DNA from: Ulota crispa | Lineage: Eukaryota > Streptophyta > Bryopsida > Orthotrichales > Orthotrichaceae | Length of the DNA: 64,000 bases | Reading direction: 5' to 3' | Assembly: GCA_963920765.1 (NCBI GenBank) | Contig: OY987242.1 | Coordinates: 27,118,002-27,182,001 of the forward strand | Made by a program: the position numbers and the translations under genes | In this document: positions 12,853 to 24,900 of the stretch, piece by piece | How the letters are laid out: every line of letters begins with the position of its first letter | Numbering within the stretch: position 1 is the first letter of the stretch | Notes under the pieces: model-generated | Database searches by the model: none | The model's input: only the letters and a program-made list of their open reading frames with translations | What the model was told of the DNA's origin: nothing

Positions 12853-13775
12853 CCCTTAAAGGACCATGGCCTTTATTTTGTCAAAAGACACTCAAAATTG
12901 TCACCTCTATGGCAAAAAGTAAAAAAGTTTGAAAATCAAGCATTTTGCATATCTAACCATAGGATCTTGTGCTAGACTACTATAAGAATGTGTCATACAA
13001 AACTCAAGAACTTTGACCGCACAAATTGGAAGATATATGCATTTAAAGCGTAAAAAATAGCTTGTTTTGCACCTTGCTTGATTAGATTTTTTAACTTTGA
13101 ACATTTTAAACTTAAAATTTTTGCTCCACAGAGTTTGGAATTCTATTTTTGCATGGTGGGAAGTTGAGTTGGAAATCTTGAGAAAAAATAAATAAATAAA
13201 TAAAACTTAATTTTCATTTTTTTAAAAACCATTAGGTAGAAGAAGGTATGAGATTGAACAAAAACTTAAATTGCTAACAACTTTGCAATGGAATTGAAAT
13301 GCAATAATCCCAATGGTAAGATTGTTCTAGAAAGCAAACTTCACCCTCTCCAATAAATTTTTTTGAAAAAATGTTAAAATTGCATTCAAAAATGAAGTTT
13401 ATAAGTTATTTTTTCAAGAAGATGCTTGAGTTGCCCGAAAAACAAGATTGTCCATAACTTTCTCATAACTAGTCCAAATGGAATGAATCAAAGCTTCAGA
13501 TGTAGAAAAAGTTATAATCTATAAGAAAAAAAAATTAAATTTTTTTTAAAGCTTTTTCCAAATTTTTTTTTGCTGCCCCTAGTCCCCAAATTTGTGCTTA
13601 TTTAGGCATAACTTTTGCTCCTTGGCATCAATTGGAATAAAAATTAGATTCCCCAAAAGCTAATGTGTTTTTCTATCTTCAAAAAAAGTTTCAAAAAATC
13701 AGGACAAAAATTGAGGCCGTAGGTACCTGCCCAAAATCCCATTTGTCCCCCAAAGGGACAACGGTCCTTTAGGGG
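12853..13775. mobile_element. TTAA-flanked piggyBac-like MITE, family A, 923 bp
   Basis: The left end is CCCTTAAAGGACC and the right end (inverse) is CCCCTAAAGGACC. TTAA lies immediately outside each end (12849-12852, 13776-13779). The sequence is homologous, in reverse, to the element entering the window's right edge at 63305; shared segments include the strings around gtacctgcccaaaatcccatt and cttgcccgaaaaacaag. No transposase reading frame. Confidence 0.75.
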
Positions 13776-13826
13776 TTAAGGTCCGTTCGCACTAGGTCTT
13801 TAACATGGAGAAACATCAATGTTAAG

Positions 13827-13955
13827 CCGGGTTTAATTTCATGGCAAATGACTATTTTGGTGTCGCGTCCCCATTGGAGAATATTGGGAGGGAACAAAAA
13901 CTATTCAGGAAAATCTGTTAGAGGTAGCAAATTTTTGCCAAAGAATTAAACCTTG
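13827..13955. mobile_element. hAT-type MITE, family H1, 129 bp
   Basis: Ends are CCGGGTTTAATTTC and (inverse) CAAGGTTTAATTC. A perfect 8-bp target duplication ATGTTAAG lies at 13819-13826 and 13956-13963. Longer relatives are at 35173-35459 and 39858-40142. Confidence 0.75.
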
Positions 13956-13963
13956 ATGTTAAG

Positions 13964-15783
13964 GGAACACTGTAGATAGCATGTTCACACTAACTTTTAA
14001 AACTAGTGCTGAACCTATGGGGAGGAAGCTTTTAAGGCGGTGTTTCAGCCGAAAGTGGCGCAAGAACTTTGAGATCATTGGAGAAATTAGAGACTTTACA
14101 TAAGTATCAAATCTAGTAGAATTGAACATTTCCGACTTGTGCGTGAGGTGTTTTATAACAACCTTGAATGGCAAGGGTTACCTAACACGAGTGCTTTGAG
14201 TTTCACTAGGAAATCTCAACAAGAAGACACCCAATGTCTCCTTTATGTGCGAACACCACAACTTTTAAAGACATATATTGTGAAAAATATACGTAGCAAG
14301 TGGAACACAAGACCCTCTATGTGAACTCGTCATTTGCACATAACATCTCTAAACAAAATACTAGGCCTTGCTTTCCAGGTGGTGTGAAAAGGAGAGTTTG
14401 AAACTTGTTATCTCTTACTACGTATTTCTACAACTCTTTCCGTAAAACCCTCTACAAATGCACCTTTAGCCTCTTGCAGCATAATTGCTTGTCAAAAGCA
14501 AGATCAACTTCTTCATTGTTGTCATTTGTGAATGAGGAGGGTTCACAATAAGTCCTTGGTCCTAATTGTAGAAATCTATCTCAAAGACCACATCCCAATT
14601 TTGGAACTTTAAAGGGGCAAAAGTGAATATTTTATTTTCTTGAATAAATATATAATTTTTTTTTGGAAGTTGACTTTTGAGTTGGGACCCATTTATGCCA
14701 AATTTAAAATTTGAAGCAAAATCCCACATTTTAGGGGTCAAAATAGAAAATAATTTCCTACAAGCAATTTCCAAGGGAATTAAGACTTGGCACTTGGAAT
14801 GTAGTGTGATAGCTAAATTCTTGAGCTATTTGTCTCTAGGAGGTCACTCAATGTATTCTTTAGAAATCAATTGTGATCAAGTAAATTTTCCACCCCTATT
14901 TATTTTTTAATAAATTTTGATTTAGCTCCAAATTTTTGGATATTCTCAAAAAATCATTGCATGTTGTATGTGAAAATTTTGGATTCAAACAAATTACACA
15001 AGATATCCAAATGCGCATTTGAAAATTGCACTAAAATGGTTGAATTTTCACTTCACAAATATTTTTCAGGTTAGCATTTGAATGACAATTGCATCCAACT
15101 TTGGTATACAAAAACTATAATCAAGCCTTCATTTATTGGCAATTTAAAAATATTTAATTTTTTTACCATATAAAATAGGGGGCCAATTTTTTTTCCAACT
15201 ATATAGTGTATTTATTTTTTTCCAAAATTTGCAAGTAATTATTTAAGATGATCTTGTTTTCAATAATTCACAATGTAAACTTTTGATATAGAAAAACACA
15301 CTACAATTTTTTCAAACTATTTAATTGATTTTTACAATATAAGATAGGGGTCAAAGATTTTAATTGCACGTGTATCAAAATAAAATAGGGAGTGCATCCC
15401 CCAAGCTATTTGTAGAGTAGCAAAAGTTGTCCGCATAAACTTCAACTTGAGTTGCATTTCAAATCCATACCATGGTTGTCTAAGTTCCCAACTTCCTTTG
15501 TCCAAATTGAGAGTCATACCTAGTACCTTTGATATATGCTTCAAGTAATAACATTTAAAACTTGTATTTGGGTTTGCATCCAAAATTGCCAAAATCTAGA
15601 TGTGATTTTTAATTGATTTTAGATATGCATAGTTTAGGAATAATAATCCATGTGCAAAACATTGGGATATTTCTTGATGTTTTGAATACATAATATACAA
15701 GATACTGGGAGATTTATGGAAAACATCAAGAAGTTGTGGAAAATTTTAGGAGATTTGTGCAGATATTGAGAGATTTATATCCC
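13964..15783. other. AT-rich intergenic DNA, nothing recognised
   Basis: Only chance open frames shorter than 90 codons. No end-defined element or conserved motif was found. Confidence 0.4.
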
Positions 15784-15787
15784 ATAA

Positions 15788-16013
15788 CCCTTAAACTTTA
15801 GAAAGGCCCTTTGCAACCAGTACAATACAGGGTATTTTTCTTGTGTTTGGAATAGATCCACACCTCTACTACATTTGAGATCAACAAAGAAGTTGGAATG
15901 TAAATAAATGCGGTTCTAGTGAGCTATTTGAGATCCCAAGTTAAAATTTCTTATTGGTAGCAAATGCCAAATATATGGCAATGTATCTATTAAGCCCTTG
16001 GGACGTTCAAGGG
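15788..16013. mobile_element. TTAA-type piggyBac-like MITE, family B, 226 bp
   Basis: A reverse-orientation copy of the short family seen at 41714, 52421 and 57699; shared blocks include aatagatccacacctctactacattt and gcggttctagtgagct. Ends are CCCTTAAACTT and (inverse) CCCTTGAACGTCC. Flanks are ATAA and TTAT, each one base from TTAA, so the duplication has decayed. Confidence 0.65.
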
Positions 16014-16017
16014 TTAT

Positions 16018-17079
16018 GTGAAGATGTCCATATATTTTCCAAACAAAACATAAAATTACATAAATAGTTTAGATTTAGTTAGATAGGGTTTGTGGCTTAA
16101 GAAAACTACTTTTTAGTGAATTTTTGGAGAAAACTTGTTGAATGTTAATCTTAAATTCAAATTGATTTGTACCATCTTGTCTAATTCTTAAACCATGAGT
16201 CCTTACCATTGACAAGATCATAACATTCAAGAATGGGACTTTTGATTGTTTGGGCATTTTCAAAAAAGGAAAACCTATTTGGGGGTTTGAAAGTCAAAAT
16301 CACATACTTGTATGACTTGGAACTCTTAGAATTAGGTTTTGTAAGTATGTTGAAAGTATGCATATTACAATTCAAACCAATTAGGCCCGCTTATAGTGAG
16401 AAAAATTATTTAAACAAAATAATTTACAAATCTCTTTGTTCAAAAGGTAGAATTTGAGGGTGCACATTGTTCATCCATCTGGCTTGAAAGTTTGTTTGTT
16501 GATCTTTTCCATAATTCAAAGTATTTAAGTAATTACATAATTAATTTTACCACATTCTCAAACTTGTTGCCCATCCTCACCAACTCAAAAAAATTGTTTT
16601 GAACTATAAATTTTGAGTTGCAACTTAGATTGCTCTAAATTTTTAGGCCTTGAATGAAACACATGCCACTGATACTAGTCTAGATTTCACAAAAATCCAA
16701 ACAAAATTGCTCTAGCTAGGCCAAGGCCCTAGAATTTCAATTCCAACCTTTTTGAGATTATTTCATGGCAAAGGGGCCTAGTTTCCTTGCCTTTAGTCAA
16801 AATATAGCCCAATGTTGTCCTTGCGTAGAGCTTTATGCCAAAAAGAAGCCCTTCCAACTTTTGTTTCCAACTACTTTATAGCTCTTCAAAAAACAAAATT
16901 ACCAACTTACCATCAAAGTCACTTCACAATTCACATGAGTGAATGTGACAGTTCTTGCATGTTTATTCATAATTAAACCATCCCATTCACTTTTTGACAT
17001 CTCAACTCTGGCATAATTCATCATTGATTGCATCAACTTATCATCCTATAGTTACGGTATACTAGCCATGATGCAAATG
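16018..17079. other. AT-rich intergenic DNA, nothing recognised
   Basis: Short chance open frames only; no end-defined repeat recognised. Confidence 0.4.
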
Positions 17080-17087
17080 GGTTGAAG

Positions 17088-17591
17088 CAGTGGTCCCAAA
17101 TGTGGCCGAGTTTAGTAAAAATCCCTATAAAAGATCTTTTGCTACAAAAAATGTAACTGTGTCAAATTTAGGAATTTAGCACTCTTAATTTTGTAAGTTG
17201 AGAGCTGATTTGGCATAATTTTTTTTCTAACAATTAGCCTAATAATTCTATAAATTATTCTCCAAAAATGTCCAATGTCAAACCAAAAAAATTGATATGC
17301 CAAATATTATAAAAGTCTTTAAGCTTAACTAACAAAAGAAGGTCAAGGTTGATTTCCGGTGGGCTCAATCTATTGCAAACTCTATACCAAGGGCTAATCT
17401 TAGAAAATTGAAGATTCTTAGGAAAATGCTTGATTCTACTAAAAATTGGTTGAATGCCAAATAAGAACAATTTTTTTTTTTTAAAATGCCTAATCTTTGT
17501 GTGTTTGGCGCCGAATCTACTCTCAACCTACAGTACAAGTAGTGCTTTTAGCCACTTGAGCTAAGTTCGATAACCACATTTGGGAACACTG
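17088..17591. mobile_element. hAT-type element, family G, 504 bp
   Basis: Ends are CAGTGGTCCCAAATGTGG and (inverse) CAGTGTTCCCAAATGTGG, 17 of 18 bases shared. The 8-bp flanks GGTTGAAG (17080-17087) and GTTTGAAG (17592-17599) differ by one base. The ends resemble the shorter copies at 30090-30250 and 57620-57996. It may be a longer member of the same family; no transposase frame was seen. Confidence 0.7.
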
Positions 17592-17599
17592 GTTTGAAG

Positions 17600-18847
17600 G
17601 GTTGTGGGCATGAGATGGTGCTTGCAGGTCAACGCAAAATATCATCTCAAAGCAACACAAGATAGTATTCCTACGGTGCGTGCTGATTGCAGTGGCAGAA
17701 TTTAAAAGGCAGCCAGCTTAGACAAGGCTTGCTTCTGATGGTTTTTGGTTTGAAATCTTTGAACAGCAGAAGCAGTTACGGTCATAGAACCACAATACTG
17801 TAGCCCAGCCACGGTAGAGCGGAAAGAGGCACGGTCACCAGCGCTGGAGAGCTGCATGCAAAGAGAGCATGAACGACGGGTGAGTGTACATGTTCACTTG
17901 AAAGTGACGAGGGCGGGGGCGGGTGAGCGTGATGCAGAAATCAGGCGGGGTGAGATGGCGATGGCGAGATGGCGATGGCGATGGCGATGGCGGGGGAGGG
18001 AGGAGGAGGACTTTAATCACGACGCCGGAGATGGTTTTCTTAGATTTGTTGTTTGGAATTGAAGAGAGGACGGGCATTGATGCCTCTTCACTCCTCCGGG
18101 AATAGCCTGCATTCAATTTAACAGAGATCGGCAAGCAGAGGTCATGAGAGATCATGAGAGATCATGTCGTTGGTGATGGTGTTTGGAAGAGGTCGGGTTT
18201 GATCTTATGTCATTGTTGTTATGGTTGCGTCGGAGGTGTTTGATCAGATTAGTACTCGGTGAGAATAGACCACGAGTTGATCGAATTTGTTTTTGAAGAG
18301 GTTGTGAGAATGGCGGGTTTGGTACGATCGGTTCGAGGTTGAGTTGAGGAGGTGCAGGATTGCAGATTTATAATGTCCGTCAATCAGAGCGCTTGGCCTC
18401 AGCCGCTCTTTTTTTCTTGGACGGTTATGCATTTTGTTTTGTCAGCATTTCGGTTGTAATTAGACGGTAATGTCCGTCACTACGGTTGTCAGTTCGTGTT
18501 AAAAAAATTCCCTTTCTCTGGCTCGACGGGGCTTTTCCTGTTATTATCCAACTCCTTGTCGAGTTTTGAAAGTCCTCCTTCACCGCGTTTCGGAGTTGGT
18601 GAACCGTTTGGTAATTTTATAGCGGGCGAATGAAGGTGCGTTGGTTGTACAGAGGTGTCTTCAGTGCAAATTTTCCAGGTTTCTATTTATGTGTGGTTCC
18701 TGCGCGGAAACTCGATTGCGCTACACAGGACGCACGTTTGCATGCAGAATGTGGCAAAGTTGGAGATTGGTGGAGTAATCGTTGCGACTGGTGATATTGT
18801 GATCTTCACTTCTTGCAATTGGAGGCATTTTGGAAGTGTCGCGGGCG
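17600..18847. other. Kinesin upstream region (promoter and 5' leader)
   Basis: GC rises sharply compared with the DNA to the left, and no repeat family is recognised. A hexamer run lies at 17953-17992. Transcription start and any leader intron could not be placed. Confidence 0.45.
17953..17992. repeat. Imperfect GATGGC hexamer repeat
   Basis: About six units of GATGGC, one of them interrupted, within a purine-rich tract upstream of the kinesin gene. An open frame through it is chance. Confidence 0.7.
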
Positions 18848-18874
18848 ATGGAAACAGAAGGCAACGAGAAATGA
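18848..18874 (+). promoter_or_regulatory. Kinesin upstream ORF 1 (8 codons)
   Basis: ATG at 18848 and stop TGA at 18872-18874, sharing bases ATGA with the start of the next upstream ORF. Presence in the mature leader is inferred from closeness to the coding start. Confidence 0.4.
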
Positions 18875-18915
18875 AGCTTGCTTGGAGTATGGAGGAGTTA
18901 TTGCAGTGGCTGTAG
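18871..18915 (+). promoter_or_regulatory. Kinesin upstream ORF 2 (14 codons)
   Basis: ATG at 18871 and stop TAG at 18913-18915, 19 nt before the kinesin start. The ATGA overlap with upstream ORF 1 is a geometry that permits termination-reinitiation. The TGA of ORF 1 is also the nearest in-frame stop ahead of the kinesin frame, which supports ATG 18935 as its start. Confidence 0.4.
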
Positions 18916-18934
18916 TAACAATTGTGCGAGAATC

Positions 18935-21900
18935 ATGACGGTACCACTGTCGCCCTCGCAGCATGATTCACCGGCCTTAGACGACGGTTGTTCGTCAGTA
19001 CGAGTGGCTGTACGTGCTCGACCGCTAGTCGAGAAAGAGATTGTAGAGAAGTGCAAAGAATGCGTCTCCTATTCTCAGGATGGAAAGCAAGTGGTTCTAG
19101 GAAAAGATCGCCGGTTCACTTTCGATCATGTTTTTGGCCCCGTTATCAGCCAGGACGACATTTACATCGACTGCGTCAAGCCCCTCGTCGAAAGCTGCTG
19201 CGCCGGGTAAGCAATCGTCCTTTCCTGGATGCATTATTGAAGCCACTGGACCTTGATTTGCTTGTTTTCCTGAAAAAATGTCTGGTAGGGAAAATATCTG
19301 CGAATTGCAAAGGGAAATTTTGTATACCCTAAAATCGTATGCGTGTGCGGGGTTATTGTGGTTCATACAGAAACCGAAAGAAATCTCGCTGTGATTTTCC
19401 GTGTCAAACTCCTCATGTTGAATTAGACTTGTCTTGGACGCTCCACCGCGCAGCCTGTAATTTAAATGGAATCGTTCTGCTGAGAGACTAATGGCGAGGC
19501 ACTTTACTGGAATTTTGGCATTCTTTTACTTCTCGCATCGGGCACCGAAGGGGCAGTGTTCGGTTAAGAGCTGCAAATTGCCCTTGATGACTTAAGGCTG
19601 GAGAAGAACAGGGACAATTTCTGTCAGGTTTTAGTTCTTGACAAGGAGCATTTTAAGCATTGCACAGTTGATTCATTATGAAGGGTCGCAGGGAACTGAA
19701 CAAAGGAGTGTTCGTCTCAATCCTCCTTTCGGAGTTACTATAACAGAATTTCTAATCAAACTTTGATTGGTGTGCTTTGTGTATCGTTTAAAAGTCCCTT
19801 TCCCTAACTTTCTGTGATTCCTCGTCCTATGCTCTCAAGCTCTTTCGCTTGGGCTTTTAGACGATGTGCCCGAGGATACAAGATTAGGAGGCTTCGTCAG
19901 TGCATTTTGTATAGCATGCTTGGTTACAATTAAGTATGCTTCCTTTTTCGTCGATCACGCGACTCGTACCCTGGGTGACATTACTCAGCTTTAATTTGAG
20001 GTTACTATATTTCAGTATCAAGTTGAGTATATTTGGAAGCTTGGCAAATTCATGTCTATCAAAATTCAGAAGTCGTGAAATTTAGAAATTCAACGTGTAG
20101 AGGGGGCCTGGTATTATAAGGAAATCTGAGGCGGAATTTTCTGCTGGGCACAGGTACAATGCAACGGTGCTGGCATACGGACAGACAGGCTCCGGGAAAA
20201 CCTTTACGATGGGTTGTGGTAACAACGTGTCATTGTTGGAGGAGGAGCTTGGCATTTTACCTCGTGCAATTCGCCAGCTTTACGAGAATGTGGAGGAGCG
20301 CAGCAACCAGGCTGAGTTCCTCGTATTCCTTCTCGCTCTTTTCTCGATTATTTTCAGCAACTGCTTTTCCCTCCCAAGAGTTTGATAATTTTTGCATATG
20401 AGAATAATCCTTCCAACTGCGTTGTCATTTTTTTTGTGACTGGACTTCTGGTTTGGATTCTCATTTTGTTGAATGTTAAGAGCAAGATGAATGTTTCATG
20501 CTGTTGCAGATCAAGTGTGCTTATGTTGAAATTTACAATGAGGAGATAAAAGACTTGCTCCACCCAGACACGCCTTCAAAGTCCATTTCCATTCGTGAAG
20601 ATGCAAATGGCGACATAGTGCTTGCAGGTGTCAAGGAAGAAGTTGTTACCAACTTTGAGAGCATGATCAGGTATCTAGACCTATTTTCGTGACAGGATTT
20701 GATCTTATTAAGCATAAACCTGGGTAGGTAATTACAGAGAAGTTGCTATGAAGTCTCTAAGTAGCCGAAATTACAGACAGTTTACAACTACTAACGAGAA
20801 GATGAGTCATCATTGCTCAGTTACTGCACATTGGATTTGCTTAAGGTTTGTGGATTTGCTCCAGAAAGTGCGATATGAACTTGTTAGCTTACCTAAGATT
20901 TTCTTTCCTGTTCCTTTTTTCATTGTGAATAATGCTAGTGATCTCCGCCTGGTTAATCTTGAAGCTCGAATTTCGATTTACATTAGTGCCTTAGACACGG
21001 GTTCAGTTCCTTCTCAACTTTTTGCAGGTTTCTTGAGCATGGGTCGGTTTTTCGCACAACAGGAAGTACATTAATGAACCAGCATTCGAGCCGGTCGCAT
21101 GCTATCTTCACCATCATTGTCGAGCAGCGGAGCATCCTGGAATGTGCTAGTAGCAATGATGTCATCACCGCAAAGTTTCACTTAGTGAGTCATGCGAATG
21201 CCCCTTACACTGAAGCTGGTCCAAATCTGTCGCAACATAACCAAGACAGTGAAATGCAACCGATGTTGGTCAGGGAATCATAAGGAGTCGATGTTGAAGA
21301 GCTGAAATGAAAAAATTCTGCAAATATGACCACCGATACTGCACGGAATCTGCATTGTGTAGGATTTTCTGCGAGTCTGAGCTACGTGATAATGAGGTGT
21401 TGCAGGTTGACTTGGCAGGCTCGGAAAGGGCAAAGCGCACCGGAGCTGTAGGCATGCGTTTTAAAGAATCTGTTACTATCAACTGTGGGCTTCTTGCTCT
21501 GGGGAATGTAATAAGGTATTATCCATGGGCCGCCATTCTTTTGTTCGTGTCTCTGTTGGTTATGCCTGCATTCCATAGGGCCATGTGACCTTCTTTAAGC
21601 TGTGATAGATCTGTGGTGTTTTTGAATAAAGCATGTCGTTTGCTAGTAAATCTTTGTGGGCTACTTGTTTACATGTGAAGTGCATTGGGAGATGAGCGAA
21701 AGAGGTGTCAACATGTACCTTACAGGGAATCAAAGCTCACACGCATGCTGCAGGTTCGCTCACTTTCACTTTGAATTTTTGCGTTGAAATTAGAACCGAT
21801 TTTAATGCTTTGCTAGTTCGCTAGATGCTTATTGCAATTTCATCTAATGTGCCTTCTTTGCATGATCTGTCGGTACTAAATATTATAGATGGTCTTTCTG

Positions 21901-24900
21901 CAAGGGTTGTACCTCTTTAAGGCGAAACACGTCGCTTTTTGTTGGTGACTTCAGAAAGCTCCTGATCCATTGCCTATAGTCACTAACAATGAGAGAACTG
22001 GGTCAATTTTCCATTTAACCTTCAAAGACCACCCTGAATTGGCCTACTAGGTCGTTCCATTTTGTCACGGAAAAACACAAGTATGATATAATTTCTCAAT
22101 CGACAACTGACTGCTTGCAATAATGGTGTCTCCTTTTTGCGACATTGCAGGATTCACTTGGCGGAAACAGCCGAACATGTATGATTGCTTGCATCAGGTA
22201 CTTGCTGTTGAGCATTAACCAATAACCGTTTGTGGATGCTCGGCTGGACTTTCAGTGCTTTTGCCCCATCTATGCTTTGGTCTTTTGGAGTCCAACCACG
22301 TCTTACTCCGCTTTTGTTGATTGCTCGATGATTTAACAGCACGGCAGACACAAACTTCGAGGAGACACTGAATACATTGAAGTATGCTAATCGGGCCCGC
22401 AACATTCGCAACAAGCCTGTCATCAACCGTGATCCGCAGTCTGTCATGCTGAATCAGCTGCGACAGGAAATTCGGGTGATTCACCATGGAGCCCCGTGAT
22501 AGACTCGATGTAGCATTTATTTTCTGTAAGTAATCTGTGTCTGAAACTTCTACAGTCCGACTAACCAATCTAACGAGGTTTTGTTTTCATAAGCAGGCTT
22601 TGCAAGTGGAGTTGCTCAATTCCCGAATGCGTAGTATGGGACTTGAACCTGTTAATGGACCGCAAAGTTTAGAGGTTCTTCTCCAAGATGAATCGCATCG
22701 AGAGTTTCTGGCTGATATCCGGTTTGTCTACACATCCAGTATTGGATGAGTTTGTTCTTAAGTAAATTCTATTCGTTTTCCCCACTACTGGTCACTTCTA
22801 AAATGCTGCAATAGTTTACACAACTTAAACATATCTTGGTGAATTTAAACGTTACGGACATGAAGTTGGAGGTAATTCTTTTGTTAATTTATTGTTTACT
22901 TGTCTAATCTTCATCCGACGTTTAATACGTGCACTAACGTTTTGACGAACTGAACATGGGATTTGAAAAAATGAGGTTGTGATCAGCGCAATACAAAAAG
23001 TCGTGTTGTATTTTGATGGTATTGCGGGGACTAACGCATGTGTAATCAATAAAGGTCTTCTGAAAATGTGCTGATAAAGGGTGCTCATGATGTGGTCGTG
23101 AAGGGCACGGGCAGATATATCTGTTGATGTGACTGCGGAGCTCAATACTGTACGTCGGAAGAGTAGGGAAAGGGAGCAGGAGTGCCTTAAATTGAAAGAT
23201 GAGATACAGGTAAAGCTTCCGGACTGCATCAGATGTAATAAAAGGTGTTGAACCAACTACCTATGTGTTGCATTTAAACATATTTCTGACCTGCCTAACC
23301 TGTGCCCTGCCATGTTGTGTAAAAGCTCCTAGATCTGGAGAGAGGTATGGGATGATTAGAAAGGCCGTTGTTTACAATTCTTCGAAATGTGTAAGATTTT
23401 AATTGACACGAGGCTTTCTCCGTGACAATACGATTGCAGGCATTGCAGTCCCTAGTAGATAAGCTTCAGGAGGAGATGCTGGAAATGCGTACTGAGCGCG
23501 ATCATTATCAGGTCAGAATGTACTAATTTATTTACGGATACCTTGTGGTTGGCCATGGCACATCCTCTGTATGTGTTTAGTTTCAACAACCGCCTTACTG
23601 CATCGTCTGCAAATCTTGTTTTGAAGTGCAACGTTCCTGAACGTGACACAGTATGCAAATTTGTTTTGTGGATTCTGCACTATCAGAGTTTTCACGTCCT
23701 TTTGCTCACAATGTTTTGGTTGCAGCTGAAAATTGATGAGGTAAACTCGGAAATGGTGGCATTAATGCAAGTGATGCCGCATTGGGAAGGTTGTAACGAC
23801 TTGAGTTCTTCTGTCAAGGGCCACCTATCAGAAATGATTAAGAGGGTCATGGGTGAACTTGATAACGAAGGACCAGGTTTTGGATCTAGTGAAAGTTCGT
23901 TTTCAAGCTTGGATAGACCAGCTAGTGCTGAGAATGACAGAGATACTCCTAGAGAGCAGAGCAATGGCTCGACGGGTCGGCCCAGATCTCAGCCAGAAGA
24001 TAGTCAAGCTGTCGCATGCACGCGAGACTTCTTGTCTTCCCCTTCTAAGGTAGATGCAAGTGTAAGGACTCTCCTGAAAGCTTCATACACGCATTCTATA
24101 GGGAGATTGTTTGTGAGTCCAGTCTTAACAGAAATTCCTCGTGCTTCACGTTCAATACAGGGTACAAATTGTACTTCGCCAGGTCGAACCAGTAGAGGTA
24201 CTCGTAATATTATTAACCAACATTTGCGAACTATTCGGGTCCTGGAAGAGCGGCTAGCAGCAAAAGAGAACGACGTTAAATCTAAAGACGACGCTCTGAA
24301 GGAAGCTACTGAAGATCTTGCAAGAGATGAAAGAATCTTTGCTGAGAAGGTATCTTCTGATAACCAGCATTACGGATATTAACTGAATAAAATGTCACCT
24401 TTTATTGCTTGATTGAGATTAAACAATGCAGCTGATTGTCCGATGTACGTGCACTCACAGATGAAGGAAATAAAGGCATTAAAGAAGCTTGCTCGAGATT
24501 TGTCAAATGAGAAAGAGGCTTTGGTGCAAAAAACGGAGAATAATGCCGCAATCATATCGCGAATGTCCGACCAGGCCTTGGCGAAGGAGGATGAGTTGGG
24601 TCGTATTCGAATGTCTCTTGAAGCTTTGCAGACTGGAAGGCCGGATGCTTTCGTCGTTAATGGTGCCTGTGTTCCCGGAGTTCCAGTTGCTGGGATGAAT
24701 GTGAAAGGAGAAAATGATGATAGTCATGCTGACAATAGCGAGACCGCTGACGAGGTGATAAGTATAATCCTAGCAATGCTAATACATTCTCACTTGTGCT
24801 TGACGGTTGCAGTGCTATCACCCATACTTATGTCACTGTGGAGTTAGCACAAATTTTACCCTTCTTGCTGACAATTTTTGTTTTACAGCGCCCATAGTTT

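Noticed and set aside
12849-13779. Stowaway (TA target) reading of the TTAA elements
   Set aside because: The outer T and A are invariant across nearly all copies, and the 57.6-kb nested case fits a 4-bp duplication exactly.
18655-18915. 86-codon frame as the true kinesin N-terminus
   Set aside because: It is in another frame from the motor domain and ends at 18915; its last 14 codons are the uORF.
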